From: Piezodorus guildinii
Lineage: Eukaryota; Arthropoda; Insecta; Hemiptera; Pentatomidae
DNA: 64,000 bases
Direction of reading: 5' to 3'
Assembly (NCBI GenBank): GCA_023052935.1
Contig: CM041297.1
Coordinates: 3,896,280-3,960,279 of the forward strand
A program made the position numbers and the translations under genes. Shown piece after piece: positions 1-12,419 of the stretch. Within the stretch, counting starts at the first letter, position 1. Every line of letters begins with the position of its first letter. A model generated the notes under the pieces. That model made no database searches and was not told the DNA's origin. It saw only the letters and a list, made by a program, of their open reading frames with translations.

Positions 1-204
1 TGTTGGAATGATTTTTTTCAAAACCAGATTAATTAACAAAAAAGAAATTTTCAGGAAAAATTGATCTGAACACACTATATGCCCTCGACCATCATTTGAT
101 TTTGACAACTAATAAAATAAAATCTAATAAATAATCCTTTATTTTAATGTTATATCTTGATGATTTGCTAACCCCAACCAACTTCTTCATTTATATATAA
201 ATTT

Positions 205-1075
205 TTTTTTTTTTTGAGTGGCATAGGGATTGCATCGCGACCAACTGGTCTATTGTGCGCCATAGAGTCAAAAAGTGGTGATTTTAAAACATAATTTTGT
301 TGCAATAGCAAACTTCAGAAGGCTATTTGGATTGACAGTTTGTTGTTCACAGGGTGTTCTAAGCGGACTTCACCAAATAGAGTAGAACCTTAACTTTGCT
401 AGCCTGTCACAGTGGCAGACTTTGTGGAAAGATGTTTCATCTTCCTGTCCAAGGGGTATTAGAGATACCAAGTTTGAACATGTGGTAGGTGAGTTTTTCA
501 TGTACTGTGTAAATAGCAGTTATGTTTTTTAAGCAAGGCCTACTCATACTAAGTAGACATTTCCTTCTACTAATACTAGGACCGTCTAAAAATTTAAGTG
601 AGTGTTTAAGTCTCTTATTTAACCAGAGTTGTTTAAATTTGACTAAGTAGGATTGTTTAATAGTCCTAAAGGCAGAACTTAAACTGATTCCACATAGGGG
701 TTCTTGTGTAATGGGAATTATTGCTGATCCCTTCCTAGCTAGTTCATCAGCTCTCTCATTCCCACTGAAGCCTGTGTGTCCAGGTACCCATTCAATGCTA
801 ACGCTATTGTTTCTAGCAAGATTGTTTAGGATCAGATTACATGCCTCAAGGACTTTTGATATTGTTGTGTGATTGTTCAAGGCCCCAAGCGCCGCCTGAC
901 TATCAGTATAAATGCTTATCTTTTTACCACAAGTATTCTCGGCACATAAGTCAGTTGCACAGTGGAGAATGGCAAGAAGTTCAGCTTGGAAAACCATTGT
1001 ATGTTTGCCTAGTGGAATGATAGTTCAAGAGTTCGGTTTGTCTTTCCTCCAGACCCCATCATTCATCATATATAC
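205..1075 (-). mobile_element. LINE 3' fragment with RNase H domain (R1/I/Jockey-like)
   Basis: The ORF at 437-997 encodes an RNase H domain: QAELLAI (Glu), YTDSQAALGAL (Asp), WVPGHTGFSGNERADELA (His and Asp). A degenerate extension reads on to ~220 and a T-run at 206-216 looks like the poly(A) tail of a minus-strand insertion. The reverse transcriptase and endonuclease parts are absent, so it is 5'-truncated and dead. It lies in the ACAP intron downstream of exon 9, in the same orientation as the gene. Confidence 0.8.
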
Positions 1076-1123
1076 TCTACAGTAAACAATTACTCTATCA
1101 TCTGCTTTAGTTATTTCACTTAC

Positions 1124-4100
1124 TTTGATCTCTTATTATTGTTGCTTTTATCGACGGAAGACAGTTTCTTGTCGCTATCAGAATTATGGATGACCAACTG
1201 CAACGCATTGCCGATTCCTTGTTGCAGAGCTGATATCCATTGGTTGTACATTTCTTCTGAATCAGCCTGCAGCATATGACTCCTGCATAAAAAAAATTAT
1301 ACAAATGATTTTTATTGATATTTTTAGCCAATGAATAGGAACTATTAATTATTAGAATATATGGAATGTCCATTCAAACAACTTTTCATAGCACTTTTAG
1401 TAAAAATATTAATTCCAATATAAATATTAATTGTATGTTCACTAAGCTGTTCTGAAGTTTATTTTTTTTCTTCCCCTTTAGCAGTATATAAAACTTCTCA
1501 GGTCTATTAATCTAGATTACAGATTTGAAATGTGTATCTAAGAGTGTATTCAATTTAAACTGCAAGGAAAGAATAATAACTCATTACTGATAAACAAATA
1601 ACTTTTAAAAACATAACAGCTGAAACACCAGAAATCTTTTTCTTTTTTTTTTTTGAGGCGTAAACCACATGGGTCATTTTCGCCTTATATCACATCATTA
1701 TAGTAAAATGATTACATATGATAGTCTATGGTACAAGTATGTCTGTTGTAGGAAGTCCAAAAAGTTTTTCAGTTATCTATATGTTAACTTTTGTTGGTGG
1801 TGTGTAAGTCAGTATCTTTTTCAAAGTGTGCTCTGTGAGTATCGTAAGCCCTTGACTCTGTCAAAATTTGCTTCACAGTAATCGGACAACTGCACGTTTA
1901 GCAGTCCGAAGGAGATTCTTGAGCCATGAGATAGCCGTGAGTTAGTCGGGTGTGTCCAATGTGCAGGCCCGCCAGGATAACCTCTTCCCTTTGCTTTTGT
2001 CGTAGTGATGAACGGCAAGGGGAGACGCCCCTTCTTACTTCTTTTAACTAGTCAGCCAAATCTGTTCCCATTTCATCTGAATCTGTCACTTGATGACAGA
2101 AACAGTTTTTAAATAAAAAACATTGTTTTTTTTTCTTAAAAAAACAATTTATTTTTATGATTAATCAAGAAATACAAACTAATTCATCGTAATAATTAAT
2201 AAAATTTCATTTTTTCAAAAACTTTAATACATAAACTCAATTTAAAATAAGTTGTATCTTTTTTTTTTAACCTAATCATAATCACCTTCTTCTTATGAAT
2301 AAAGCAACCAAAGATATTTATGGATTTCTATTTTATAAGATTTATTTTTAAGCAGCTGTTTGAACATCTGCCCAATATGTTCGGATACAATTAACTTTGT
2401 TTCAAGTTTCTATATTGAGGAATTAATCTGTATATTAAAAAAACATAAAAATCGCATTTCAATTAATATTTAAATTAAGAAAAGCATTTTTATTAAAGAA
2501 ATTACTCTAAGCACTTTTTCACAAAAATATTACCAACTAATATGCTTGGGATTAATTCTTTTCGTATTAAAACACTTTTGATTTTTCAGATATCCATTTC
2601 TAAAAGGCACTGCAGAAAATTTATTACATATTTAACATCATGACATATTATCATTATTTTTTTCTCTTCATGTATCTTTATTCACACCCAGTCAGAAGCT
2701 ATCTGACAATCAGCAAATGTGCTGTACAAATGTGAGATCAGACATGGTAGGCATGGGGAAGTAAAGTGCCCAGCAGCACCCCTTCCAAGGCTTTAATTTA
2801 GCTGAGGAGGTCTCTCATCCTGCTTCTCTTTAGCCTTCTTCTGACTGGCATTTCATTAATATTGACATGTCATTAATCAATCTATTGTTGAGTCTGTTAA
2901 GTTTACTGTGAAAACGAGAATAGTATTCGTATATGTAGGTCAACTGTTGGTTGTTGTAAGTCATATGTAGGGTTTTGTTGTTTACTTACCAAAGAGCTAT
3001 TGTCATGAATCTTAAAATTTGTTAATGTAATGATTGCAGTTTTTGTATGTGTGTCTTTTTTGCTGAGCCAAAAATCTGTGGAGCATAGTCCATATTGTTT
3101 TAAGTAGGTATGTGTATGTATTCAGTTTCTGTCTAATTTTTAAATGTTGATGACGTAGATAAAAGAGAGTATAATACTACCTTCAGTCGGTTGAGAGTCT
3201 GTCTTTTTATCTTGTCATGTGGGCCCCAAGTCATCCTTTGATCTAGTGTCAGTCCTAGGTAATGCACAGAGTTGGTCTGAGGAATTTGGTTGTTGTTGAT
3301 AAAAATTGGTGGGTAAGTGTGTAGTCATAGTGTGAACGTTAAGTGTTTTGACTTGTGATTTAAACGAATTTTCCAAAGAGTGTACCAATTTTGTAGTAGC
3401 ATTAAGCAAATTTGTACAGTCAGTGAGGTCAGTATAGGATCGTTGTTTAATGTTAAAATTACAGTATCGTACGCGTGACATATTTGAATTCCCATTTTTT
3501 AGCTTTAATCCATTTTTTTTAGCCATCTGAAAAAAAAAAACCTCTGGGGTAACTAGCATAACAGCCTCCTATGCCTGAGGTCCCGGGTTCAAACCCACAG
3601 GTGGCCCTAGGATTTTTTAATGGGAGTAAAAAATCCTTAGTTATGCCGTCCTTCAGAGAGGACATTAAAAGGTCACCACCACCGGTCCGGAGCTTGTGCG
3701 ATGTTAGGTACTCATTAAAGATCCCTATCCTAATTAAACCTGGATAGGCAAAATTTAGGACTCCCACTGTAGCATCGTCCAATTAGCTACAGCAGCATAA
3801 AGTGATGTTAAATAAACAAAAAAACCTGTACCTCTATAACCCATGAAGGGTCGTGGACTCAGTACATTTAGAGATTCGTACTGTTTTTAGGCCAACAGCC
3901 GTGCAATGAGGTGATTCTGCTGAGATCACACTCGGCCGCCAGGTTTTCCTCATTTTGGGTACCCACTTTATAGAGGCTGAGTGAGCCCCATGAGGGTCTC
4001 CCACAACCCAGGATTGTGATAACAGAATAAATAATATTCTGTCCCAGCTGGAATTCCAACCCCATGATCCACAGAACAGTAGACTAGTGCTCTATCCCCT

Positions 4101-7100
4101 AGACCATGCCACCCCTGAAATATGTCAAATTATTTCATCTAAATAAGAACTAAACAGGGACGGTCTTGGGTTCAGTACAGATAGGGATTCATACAGTTTC
4201 TAGTTCAAATGGCTGCGCAAGGATGAGATTAAGCAGAGAACACCCTCTGCTACAATGTTTTATCCCTAATTTTCAAGTACCCACTTTACAGAGCCCAGAT
4301 AGTTCTCTTTACCCCAGGATCACCTCACTGCTGATATAACAGAATAAATAATCACTCTGCCACAGACAGGATTCAAACCTGGGACAACCCAGATATTAAT
4401 AGTCCAATGTCCACAGTATAAAAAACATACAACCTACCTGGAAGGAGAGATGACTTCAAAACAAAAACGTCTCTCGGAATCGACAGAGGGCCTCACAGAG
4501 CATAATTTCAAATCTTCTTCCATCACTGTGTAATGGTCTTCACCTGTATGAATAAAAATTAGCTGATAATTAATTAATATACCAAAATAAACATTTATAC
4601 ATATATAATACTAAGTTAAACCTAAACAGGAACAAATAACAAATGATACAATCAACAAAATCGGATCAACCGATTAGAAATAAACTCAATGGAAAGAATT
4701 AGACCGGGTAGCGGTCAGTAATCGAAACAAATAAATAGTTGGAACTATTTAGTTGCTTCATTTAATGACCGCCACCCAGACTAATTCCTTCCAGTAATTC
4801 TCAAACGGTCAACTAATTTTATCCACTATAAAAATAACCTCACTGCAATAAACTATTAAGCCTTGGATGGGACCTTTTGCCCCATCCTCCATATTCATCA
4901 GACCTAACTCCAAGTGACTGCAACTAATTCCAGTCCCTGCAGAATTCTATGAATGGAATGAAGACATTAAAAAAAACTCGGATCAGTTTTCTAACAATAA
5001 ATTCCAGACATTATATTAACATGACATTATGCAATAGGCGAAAAGATGGGAAAAGCCATATAAAATAATGGTCCATATATAGTAGATTAAAATAAATTTT
5101 ATATCTATAATATATTAAGTTTTATTACATCCTGAAAACCAATAGGATTTATTTGCCAGCACAACATGATTAATATAGAATATATATTAATATAATCATA
5201 TTAAAAATAACTTTGATAAACAGAAACTCACACCTCGGACAGCACTAAAACAGCTACAGACAAATATGGTGCCGTATAACAGTAATGCAAATAACATACA
5301 ATCAAGTTTGTTCTATTGAACATGGTACTGTGTGGTTTTCTACATTTTTTTATTGAAGAAACTCGACGAACAGAACAAAAAACATGATTGGACAAGGATT
5401 GTGAATATTCTTATCATTTTTAATAGAAATAAATCATAAATGATAATGAAATCTAATTTTTAAAGTTATTCTAAACCAACTTGATTTGTTTTAAAATCCT
5501 GAAATGGTAATAAACATTAATTTCTTCAAGGAAATATAATTCTTATAGCTCTCAAAGTTATCAACAGGAAACGGTTATCATTGCTATTATTAAAGTAGGA
5601 GAAATTACGTCTCAGAACATTTAAAAAGTCATCAAGCCAAATGTACCTCTTTTAATCATTGGCTTCATCATCTTTAAAGAAATAAAAAAAAAAAAATCCG
5701 AGAATGTCGTATTCTAAGAAAATTTATACATGTATTTAAACATTTTGATTAGCTGAAATATACAAAAAAGTAAAATAATAAAAAATAGTAAAAAATGACA
5801 AAAATAATATTTTTACTCTCATATAACTTAAAAGGTATACAGCTAAATTCATTAATATATTTCATTCAATATATATGTCTATAAATTATATATACACATA
5901 AATAATCAATGAAAAATTTTAATAATTCAAAAATGAACTAAGTTTGTAAACACGTCAGTAGCTATGTAAATAAATCTTAAACAAACACTGAAAATATTCC
6001 AAACAATACAACACAAACTGCGATCTAAATTTCTTCAGAGATTTTTATATCACTATATAGAACTGTGAAAACAACATTGGAACAAATTTTAATATAATTT
6101 CCATAGTTTTTAAAATAATATTGTAATCAAAATTTGATATATTCTGAGAATATATGGCACATGTACTTTAATGGCATAATAATAAATTTAAAACCCAAAA
6201 CATATTATCATAGGATTTATTGTGATTAGTTTAAAATGTTTTCATCTTGTTATATTGTTTATTCATTTATGCTACTTTAGTTCATCGCACAATGCTATAG
6301 CGGGAGTCCTAAATTTTACCCACCCAGGTTTAAATAGGATAGGGAGTACCAGAGACTAGGCTCGGGACCACCATTTAACGTCCCCTCCGGAAAGATAGCA
6401 AAACCAAGGATTTTTTACTCCCTTAAACAAATCCAAGGACCATCTGCCCCGTTTGAACCCATGATCTTGGGCATAGAACACTCTCATACTAGCCACTATA
6501 CCACAGGTTGCCTAAGGGTTTATGTATGACATTTTTTTAACTTGATACTAAGATATGCAGAAATGTGGAGCTCTAAGCTGAATACCGAGATGTCAGTATA
6601 TCCAATTTCGTTAGGTTAAAGAGAATTAAGTGGTTAGGACACATGTGCTCAGGGTGGAAGAGAGTGGAGGCCTTCTAAAGGCTTATAGGAACACACCTGA
6701 AGGTACAAGACCCAGAGGCAGACCAAGAGTGTGGTGCAAGAATAGCGTCCTCTCAGACTTGAGGCCAGCAAGAATGAGCACTTCACATGCTGCAGACATT
6801 ACTGCCTGGTGCAGAATGATTGAAGAAGCCAAGGAGAGCTTTATGCATCTGTCGCACCAATAAATAAAAAGAAGACTAAGACATTAATATGCTAATCAAT
6901 TAGTTTTATCGAATTCTATCTGACTATCAAGACCTTTAAAAACGCGTTACAAAAATTCAATTGTTTCTGAAAGAAACTAATAATACTTTTGACTTTTTTT
7001 CCAATCATAACTAACAAATTAACTTCCATAACATAAAAATAATTTTATTAATAAAGAAAAAAATTTCTACTGGATAGATTATTACAATATGCTATTGTTT

Positions 7101-9453
7101 AAGAAAAGACTTATCCCAATGCAACAAAGTTTGTAATGATGGGGTTTTAGTTTGACTGTTGAGACTATATGACGGAGAAGATGGTTGGGAATGCCGATTT
7201 ATTATACTTCATTTTATTACCAAAAACAAATAAACAATATTTACCTGTTCTTTTCCGATAAACTAACTGATTATTCTTAATGCAAAACCAACGACGATGC
7301 CATGTTTTAAAAGCATTCGAAGTCCTCTTGAACAGATAGCCTTGAATAGTATCATTTGAAGCTTTATCAGAAAGATTAACAAGAGAATGGCGTTCTCCAA
7401 GGTTTTTTTCTAGTTTTGATGTGTCTGTTCTCATCTGAACTATCTGAGGAAAAAAAAAAAAAAAAAAAAAAGTATAAATTATGGATATAAAATTAACTAA
7501 TATTAAAAAAAAAAAAAAAAAAAATACTGACTCTTCTGTAGATATCTCTATAACAAGAAAACATTTAGGACACAGTAAATAAAAAGCTTTGTTGGGACAT
7601 TAGAAAACCTTAGCAAGCAGGTGACTCATATCAGGTGTGATAAGGGTTTGAATACTAAGTCAAACCTAAACAGGAACAAATAACAAATGATACATACCTC
7701 ATCATCCAAACTTCTTAAAAATGTCTGCATTCCTTCGCAGAGGTCAAATCCCTGATGAAAATACGTATTGCAGGCCTGCATGTATGAAAGTAACTAAAAA
7801 ATAAAATCAACATACAGAACATAACATAATTATAAAATATATGTATAATAAAAAAAAAAAAATAGATACTTACAGTTCCAAGCACTTCTTGTTTCTTTCT
7901 TGCTTGTAACATACTCACTGTAAAAACATGATCCAACACTGTATGTCTAAATAAAAAAACAACAAATAAATAATGATACACATACTATACAAATAATACT
8001 TATTAAATAGTAAATAATTATATAATTAAGGGTGATACGGTTTGGGTGGCGATCAATATATCATTGCAGAAATTGTAAAAAAAAAAAAATAGTGCAACCA
8101 ATGTTTGTAAGTCCATATTGTGGGCCTTCATCAGGGCTAAACAGTAACAAAATACAGTGTGGGGGTTTGATTAGAAATAAACAAATGGCCTTGAAAAAAT
8201 GAAAATAATGGAGAACAAAAGGGGAAAAAAGTTATAGTAAACTAAAGTTTAAAAAGATAAATTAAAGTGGCGTAAAGATAACAAAAAACATTAAAATGTA
8301 CAGATAACAAATAACATTACAATGTACAGATAACAAATACCATTAAAATGTAAAGATAACAAATACCACTTTGATTGGAATCTGGTATTTAATATATTTA
8401 CTTTACTTTAATTTAACTATTATAAACTTAGGATAACTTTATTCAATTTTCCATTTTACTATTGCCTCATGTCGATTAGTATATATTACTTTCAGTTCTT
8501 TTGTTCCCAATATTCAGCAAACTACTTTTTAGCCATCATAAAGACCCGCAATTCAACTTGAAATGTTGTTTGCACAATAAATGTTTTTTCACAGTTTTAG
8601 TAATAATTTATTGACCACAACCCGAAACCAACACATCCTTAATTATTTCAAAATTAAATGCATTACGTACCTGAAACAAGTTACGGTAGCTTGAAGTATT
8701 CCATTTGTCTGTTCTATTTCTACTGGTTTCGTTTTGGGTACTTGAGAATGTCGGGAAAGCGCTATGTCTAAATCACCTGATATCTTGTCAAAATGCTGCC
8801 TTGACTCCCAAACTTTTTTAACGTCTCTAAACGGAATACAGCTCATTATGAAAAAATATATACATAAGTTTAAGTTTTCACATTAAAGAAATGTACCAAT
8901 TACTCTTTGATAAAATTTGTCATATTCTTCATTATGGTGCGGGATGCTTGATCTAAGAGAATCGATTGGAACTTATTCATTTCTTGAAGCCCTTGAATTA
9001 TTCTATTCAAATGCGATGCTGTTTCTGGAACGTCTCGGAAACAAGAGCTCAGGTCCCACAGACTATTCGTAAACATTGTTTGGTGGGTCGTAAATGTTTT
9101 TCCACTGTCTAGCATAGCTCCACAAGCTTTGAGTACCTATCAAAAAAACAACAACGCCAAAAACATGTAAGATTAAATTAATGCTTTTGACAAGTTACAG
9201 AAAATATATAGATAATTATTACCTTCTCCAGTTTATGCTCTAAAATTTCTATTTGGCTCTCTTCTTGTGCCAACTGAGACCTAAGTGATAGAATACTTTA
9301 ATTATAAATTTTACAACACAGATGAACAAGTTTTTTTAAATAAAATAAAAAAAAATGTTATAACTTATGCTTTATCAACTTGTCATAACTTCATAATTAC
9401 CTGAATTTGGGAGAATCTTGAAGGCATTCTTGAAATAAAGCTAGGGCTACCAT
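1124..9453 (-). CDS. ACAP: ACAP-type Arf GTPase-activating protein, N-terminal part (BAR + PH), 9 exons, 3' end outside window
   Basis: Nine minus-strand exons: 9453-9401, 9280-9223, 9136-8904, 8826-8671, 7946-7874, 7793-7698, 7443-7245, 4543-4438, 1282-1124. All have GT/AG borders and join in phase to 1133 nt (377 codons plus 2 nt). The start is the ATG at 9453-9451 (MVALALFQECLQDSP), typical of ACAP N-termini. Residues ~1-223 form the BAR coiled-coil region that senses membrane curvature. Residues ~256-350 are the phosphoinositide-binding PH domain, with GYLFKRTSNAFKTWHRRWF, then RRFCFEVISPSR and the closing Trp of QWISALQQG. The exon-9 donor is a consensus GTAAGT and the frame is open, so the ArfGAP zinc finger and ankyrin repeats must lie left of position 1. 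Known family role: stimulating GTP hydrolysis on Arf6 at endosomes and plasma membrane. The longest introns (7244-4544 and 4437-1283) are filled with transposon remains. Paralogue identity within ACAP1-3 cannot be settled. Confidence 0.93.
1690..2095 (-). mobile_element. Degenerate LINE C-terminal fragment
   Basis: The minus strand reads through frame changes as a region like REEVILAGLHIGHTRLTHGY followed by a Cys-x2-Cys stretch. This is the post-RNase H C-terminal region of I/R1-type LINE ORF2 proteins; the intact LINE at 28682-32404 has the same arrangement (RREEVVLARLRCGHT then CRTCKCPLTVEHI). At least one in-frame stop is present. It lies in ACAP intron 8. Confidence 0.55.
2100..2685. other. 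AT-rich intron stretch without recognisable content
   Basis: This part of ACAP intron 8 is A/T-rich with short homopolymer runs. I see no coding potential or repeat shared with the rest of the window. Confidence 0.5.
2690..3530 (-). mobile_element. Decayed Jockey-type LINE 3' fragment
   Basis: The sequence matches the minus-strand Jockey pieces at 38680-39784 and 35800-36582, sharing blocks around the tail, the stretch GTGTCTTTTTTGCTGA and the text around ~3230. Frame-disrupted translation gives the RT thumb region (TTHLPTNFYQQQ in the ORF at 3215-3559). It is 5'-truncated and lies in ACAP intron 8. Confidence 0.65.
3541..3822 (+). mobile_element. SINE-1 (tRNA-derived SINE), near full length
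   Basis: Sense-oriented copy of the commonest SINE here (about 290 bp). The tRNA-like head has CTAGCATAACAGCC and a box B of form GGTTCAAACCC; the head resembles the Glu/Asp tRNA type. The body carries the conserved block CCTGGATAGGCAAAATTTAG and the tail is TTAAATAAACAAA. It abuts a decayed Jockey fragment on the left and a SINE-2 copy on the right. Confidence 0.85.
3823..4115 (-). mobile_element. SINE-2 (second tRNA-derived SINE family), near full length
   Basis: Antisense copy. In sense it has a tRNA-like head (GGGATAGAGCACTAGTCTAC), a box-B-like element, then ATTATTTATTCTGTTAT, the body block CCTCTATAAAGTGGGTACCC, and an end near CTTCATGGGTTATAGAGG. At least nine other pieces of the family occur in the window. 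Confidence 0.82.
4139..4425 (-). mobile_element. SINE-2 copy, diverged
   Basis: Second antisense copy, 24 bp from the previous one, with the same block order but more substitutions. It ends just before ACAP exon 8 (4438). Confidence 0.7.
4691..4792. repeat. Long imperfect hairpin in ACAP intron 7
   Basis: The two ~50-nt halves are imperfect reverse complements. The left arm begins GGAAAGAATTAGACC and the right arm read backwards begins GGAAGGAATTAGTC; both contain GCGGTCA and end at AAATAGTT around a loop of a few bases near 4741. Stem identity is roughly 80%. It could be a tiny palindromic MITE or a hairpin RNA precursor; nothing distinguishes these. Confidence 0.7.
4800..6240. other. AT-rich intron 7 sequence, no recognised content
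   Basis: Highly A/T-rich ACAP intron sequence without long ORFs, SINE heads or matches to other repeats in the window. Confidence 0.5.
6248..6512 (-). mobile_element. SINE-1 copy, diverged
   Basis: Antisense copy: tail TTGTTTATTCATTTATGC at the left, tRNA-like head ending at CACTATACCACAGG on the right. Several indels versus the consensus indicate an old copy. Confidence 0.75.
6570..6880 (+). mobile_element. RTE-like LINE C-terminal fragment
   Basis: Frame pieces RLKRIKWLGHM and then TRPRGRPRVWCKNSVLSDL are the signature of the C-terminus of RTE-type LINE ORF2 (WLGHV...RPRGRP...W...DL). A frameshift separates the two near 6635. The copy is strongly 5'-truncated and lies in ACAP intron 7. 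Confidence 0.7.
8287..8364. repeat. 26-bp minisatellite, 3 units
   Basis: Three tandem units of form AACATTAAAATGTACAGATA plus ACAAAT, with few mismatches, in the ACAP intron between exons 4 and 5. Confidence 0.8.
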
Positions 9454-10020
9454 TTTTACGTTTTAAAAACCAGAAACAATTAAGAAAAGAACATAATTAA
9501 AGGGTTTAAGAATGACTCATTCCTGGACTCTAACCACAACGTACCTGCTACGCTGAGGTTCAAAACACCCAACTGCAATCATAGCTATCAGCTGGAATCC
9601 AGGGCGAAACAGGAAAGCGGAACGTCATAATTATATCACCACTTCGTAAACTATTCTTTCATGGCACATTAGTTTTAGTGCAAAAAATATCTTTACTAAG
9701 TCCATTATGTAAAAATAGGCTGAACTTCGGTCACTGAAGCATAAAAGCAGAGCAATGGGGCGGTTAATAACATGAAACCACAAATCTTCCTACGCACAAT
9801 TTATTATAAAAATATTTTAACTTGATTAATTTAGTTTTTTTAAATAATTTTAGCTGATAGTCTTTGAGCTTTGAATATTTTAGGTTTTTCACATTTTTCA
9901 TTTAAATACTTCGCACAGTTACGAGGCAACACTGCATTGTTTAGAGTCCAGTAGAGTCGGAGGTTGTGTCTTGTCACCTGTCAAACTGGACAGTTATCCT
10001 AGAACTGATAATATTTTGGT
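9454..10020 (-). promoter_or_regulatory. Likely 5' UTR and promoter region of the ACAP gene
   Basis: This segment lies immediately upstream of the ACAP start codon, is less AT-rich than its surroundings, and no splice acceptor directly precedes the ATG, so the UTR is probably continuous with exon 1. No clear TATA box or initiator was identified. The assignment is positional inference only. Confidence 0.35.
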
Positions 10021-11580
10021 TGTGAATTAAAGCTAAATAATCGAATATTAAATAACCGTTTGAATTAGTTAGTGTTTTTTTTGTAGTGTAACCGAAAATA
10101 ATGCCAATGGATTTGGTGTTGTTGTTGACAAGGTATATAATTAGTCTGTCTCCCCACAGCTTCTCTATTTTTAATGATAATACAGATATTCTGCAGGGTT
10201 TTTGGCTTTATAAATGCTACACATGTGTTTTTGCTTTTAAACAATTTAAATCTTCTCATTTAATGAACTTATAATGAAATGTATGTCATGTCCACTTAAC
10301 TTGAATCATTACCCTAGTTTTATACTACCCTCATTTAAGGCATTTTTGAAATATACTTTTGAATTTTGTATCTGTCTGTGTTTAGTATTAAATTATATGT
10401 GTTTTTATATTTTGAAATCTTGTATTGTTCTCTTTTTTTAATTGTTTCACTTGACAGTATAAGGTGAATGCTCAAATTATTTGTGTTAAGGTAGCTAAAT
10501 TGGAAGTTAATTATTAATAAATATATATTATATACAGCTCTTGGTATAAATTTCCAATTGCTTCAGCAGATTAAATATTGATTTTGATAATTTATTGATT
10601 TAAAATCATTGAACATTTTTTAAAAATATTACTTCAATTGGAATAAGAAAGAAAAATAAATTCAAACTTCAGAATCACAAAACTATATATTTAATAACTT
10701 CACACTTTGGTAATAATTTTAGAAATATTAACGGTCGAAAATTCTTTCAATTTGTTCCAATATAATATCTCTCAAACTAATAATGTCTCTCAAATCTTGT
10801 AAAAAATATTATTGCTGCATATTTTAGTTATTTTGGAATGCATGTTCAAATAAATTTTGCTTTATCTTGCATGTCTAATAGTGTTTAATTTTTAGGAAAA
10901 TTTGTATGCTATATTAAAGTAAAAATATGTTTTTTTTTTGTTTTTTTTTCAAATATTGATTAGAAAATGGCTTTTATTGATTTTGTTAATGCAATTTTAA
11001 AAGTAGAGAGAATTGCAAAAGTAACGTACTTAAAAATTAAACTTTATTATCTAAATTTTCAGATTGTTTGTATGTTTAAAATAAGAATCATTATTAATTT
11101 TAACATTTGAGTTTAAATTCCATTTTATTATTAATTTAAATAAAAAAATCCAGTTGTATACAAATTAAATACTTCAATTTTCAAATGGTAAATTTATGTT
11201 CATATTGCTTGATTTATTATAAAGTTTGACTTTTCATATTTTATAAATTCCTCTTAATTTATGAAAAAATGTATATAAATGAAACCAATAATTAATTTTG
11301 CTCATTTATCTTCCATAAATATTGATTAATTAATCTACCCTCCTATATTTCTTCAATTGCTTATTTTACCTAAAGAAATTACATGTATAACTTGTCTGTA
11401 ATTTTTAATTCTTGCATTTTTTTCCTCAATCTTCTACAGTTCATTCTAGGAAGATGAATATAGAAAATTTGCCCTCCTTTCTCATTCTCTTGTTCATAAT
11501 TTTACTGTCTGGAAATTTTGTTCCTAATATCTTTTATATTTGCCTCTCATTTGGTTCGAGCTGCTCTTACTTAAAATAAA
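10021..11580. other. AT-rich intergenic stretch, nothing recognised
   Basis: Very A/T-rich sequence with no ORF, SINE head or repeat block recognised on either strand. Confidence 0.5.
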
Positions 11581-11584
11581 AAAA

Positions 11585-11890
11585 ATTGTAAGTTCACGAG
11601 CTATGGAGGGTTTTAGGTTTAGTAGATAGATAAAGAAGTTTGTGCTGTTTGCCAACAGTTGTGCAAGGAGGCAAGATAAAAAAAAGCAAGGTTTTCCCCT
11701 CATTTTTGGTAACCGCTTTATAGAGGGTAGGTATACCCAAGGAGGCAAGGATCTTCCTTCCTGAGGGTCACCCCTTTTCTGTAATAACAGAATAAATAAT
11801 TACTCTGCCCCTGCTGGGGTTTGAACCCAGGGCCGGGGCATGGATAACAGCAATTTAGTACTCTATCCACTAGAGCAGTGGTTGCCAACT
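11585..11890 (-). mobile_element. SINE-2 copy
   Basis: Antisense SINE-2 with the AATAAATAATTACTCTGCC block, the box-B-like GGTTTGAACCC (antisense) near 11818 and the head at CTCTATCCACTAGAGCA on the right. Confidence 0.75.
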
Positions 11891-12419
11891 AGTGGTCCAC
11901 ACAGTGATGCTGCAGTGAGTACTAAATTTTGCCTATCCAGATTTCATTAGGATAGGAATCGTTAACGAATACCTGATATCACACAGGCTCGGATCCACTT
12001 TTTTACACCCCACCGTAGGACGGCATAACTATAGATTTTTTATTCCCATTAAAAAAAAGACCACCTGCCATAGAAATGAAATGAAATGAAATGAAAAAAC
12101 TTCTTTATTATCCTGGGACTAAAGTCCCTTAAGAATAAAATAAAATACATAATTGATGACCGGAACAGTGTGGTCATGATTAAGAATAACAAAATACTAA
12201 ACTAAAAAATAATTAAGGTAGTAATATATATACATCTTTACAAGTCAGATTTTCGGAATAAGAAAAACAAAAAAAAACAAAAAAAAACAAAACAGAAATA
12301 GCTGGTTCATCAATGATAATTTGAGTAATACAAACACACAAAAAAAAAAATAATAATAATAATAAATTGGTATTTATAGCATCTGCAGTTATAAGTTATT
12401 GTCTGTTTGACTGGGTAAG

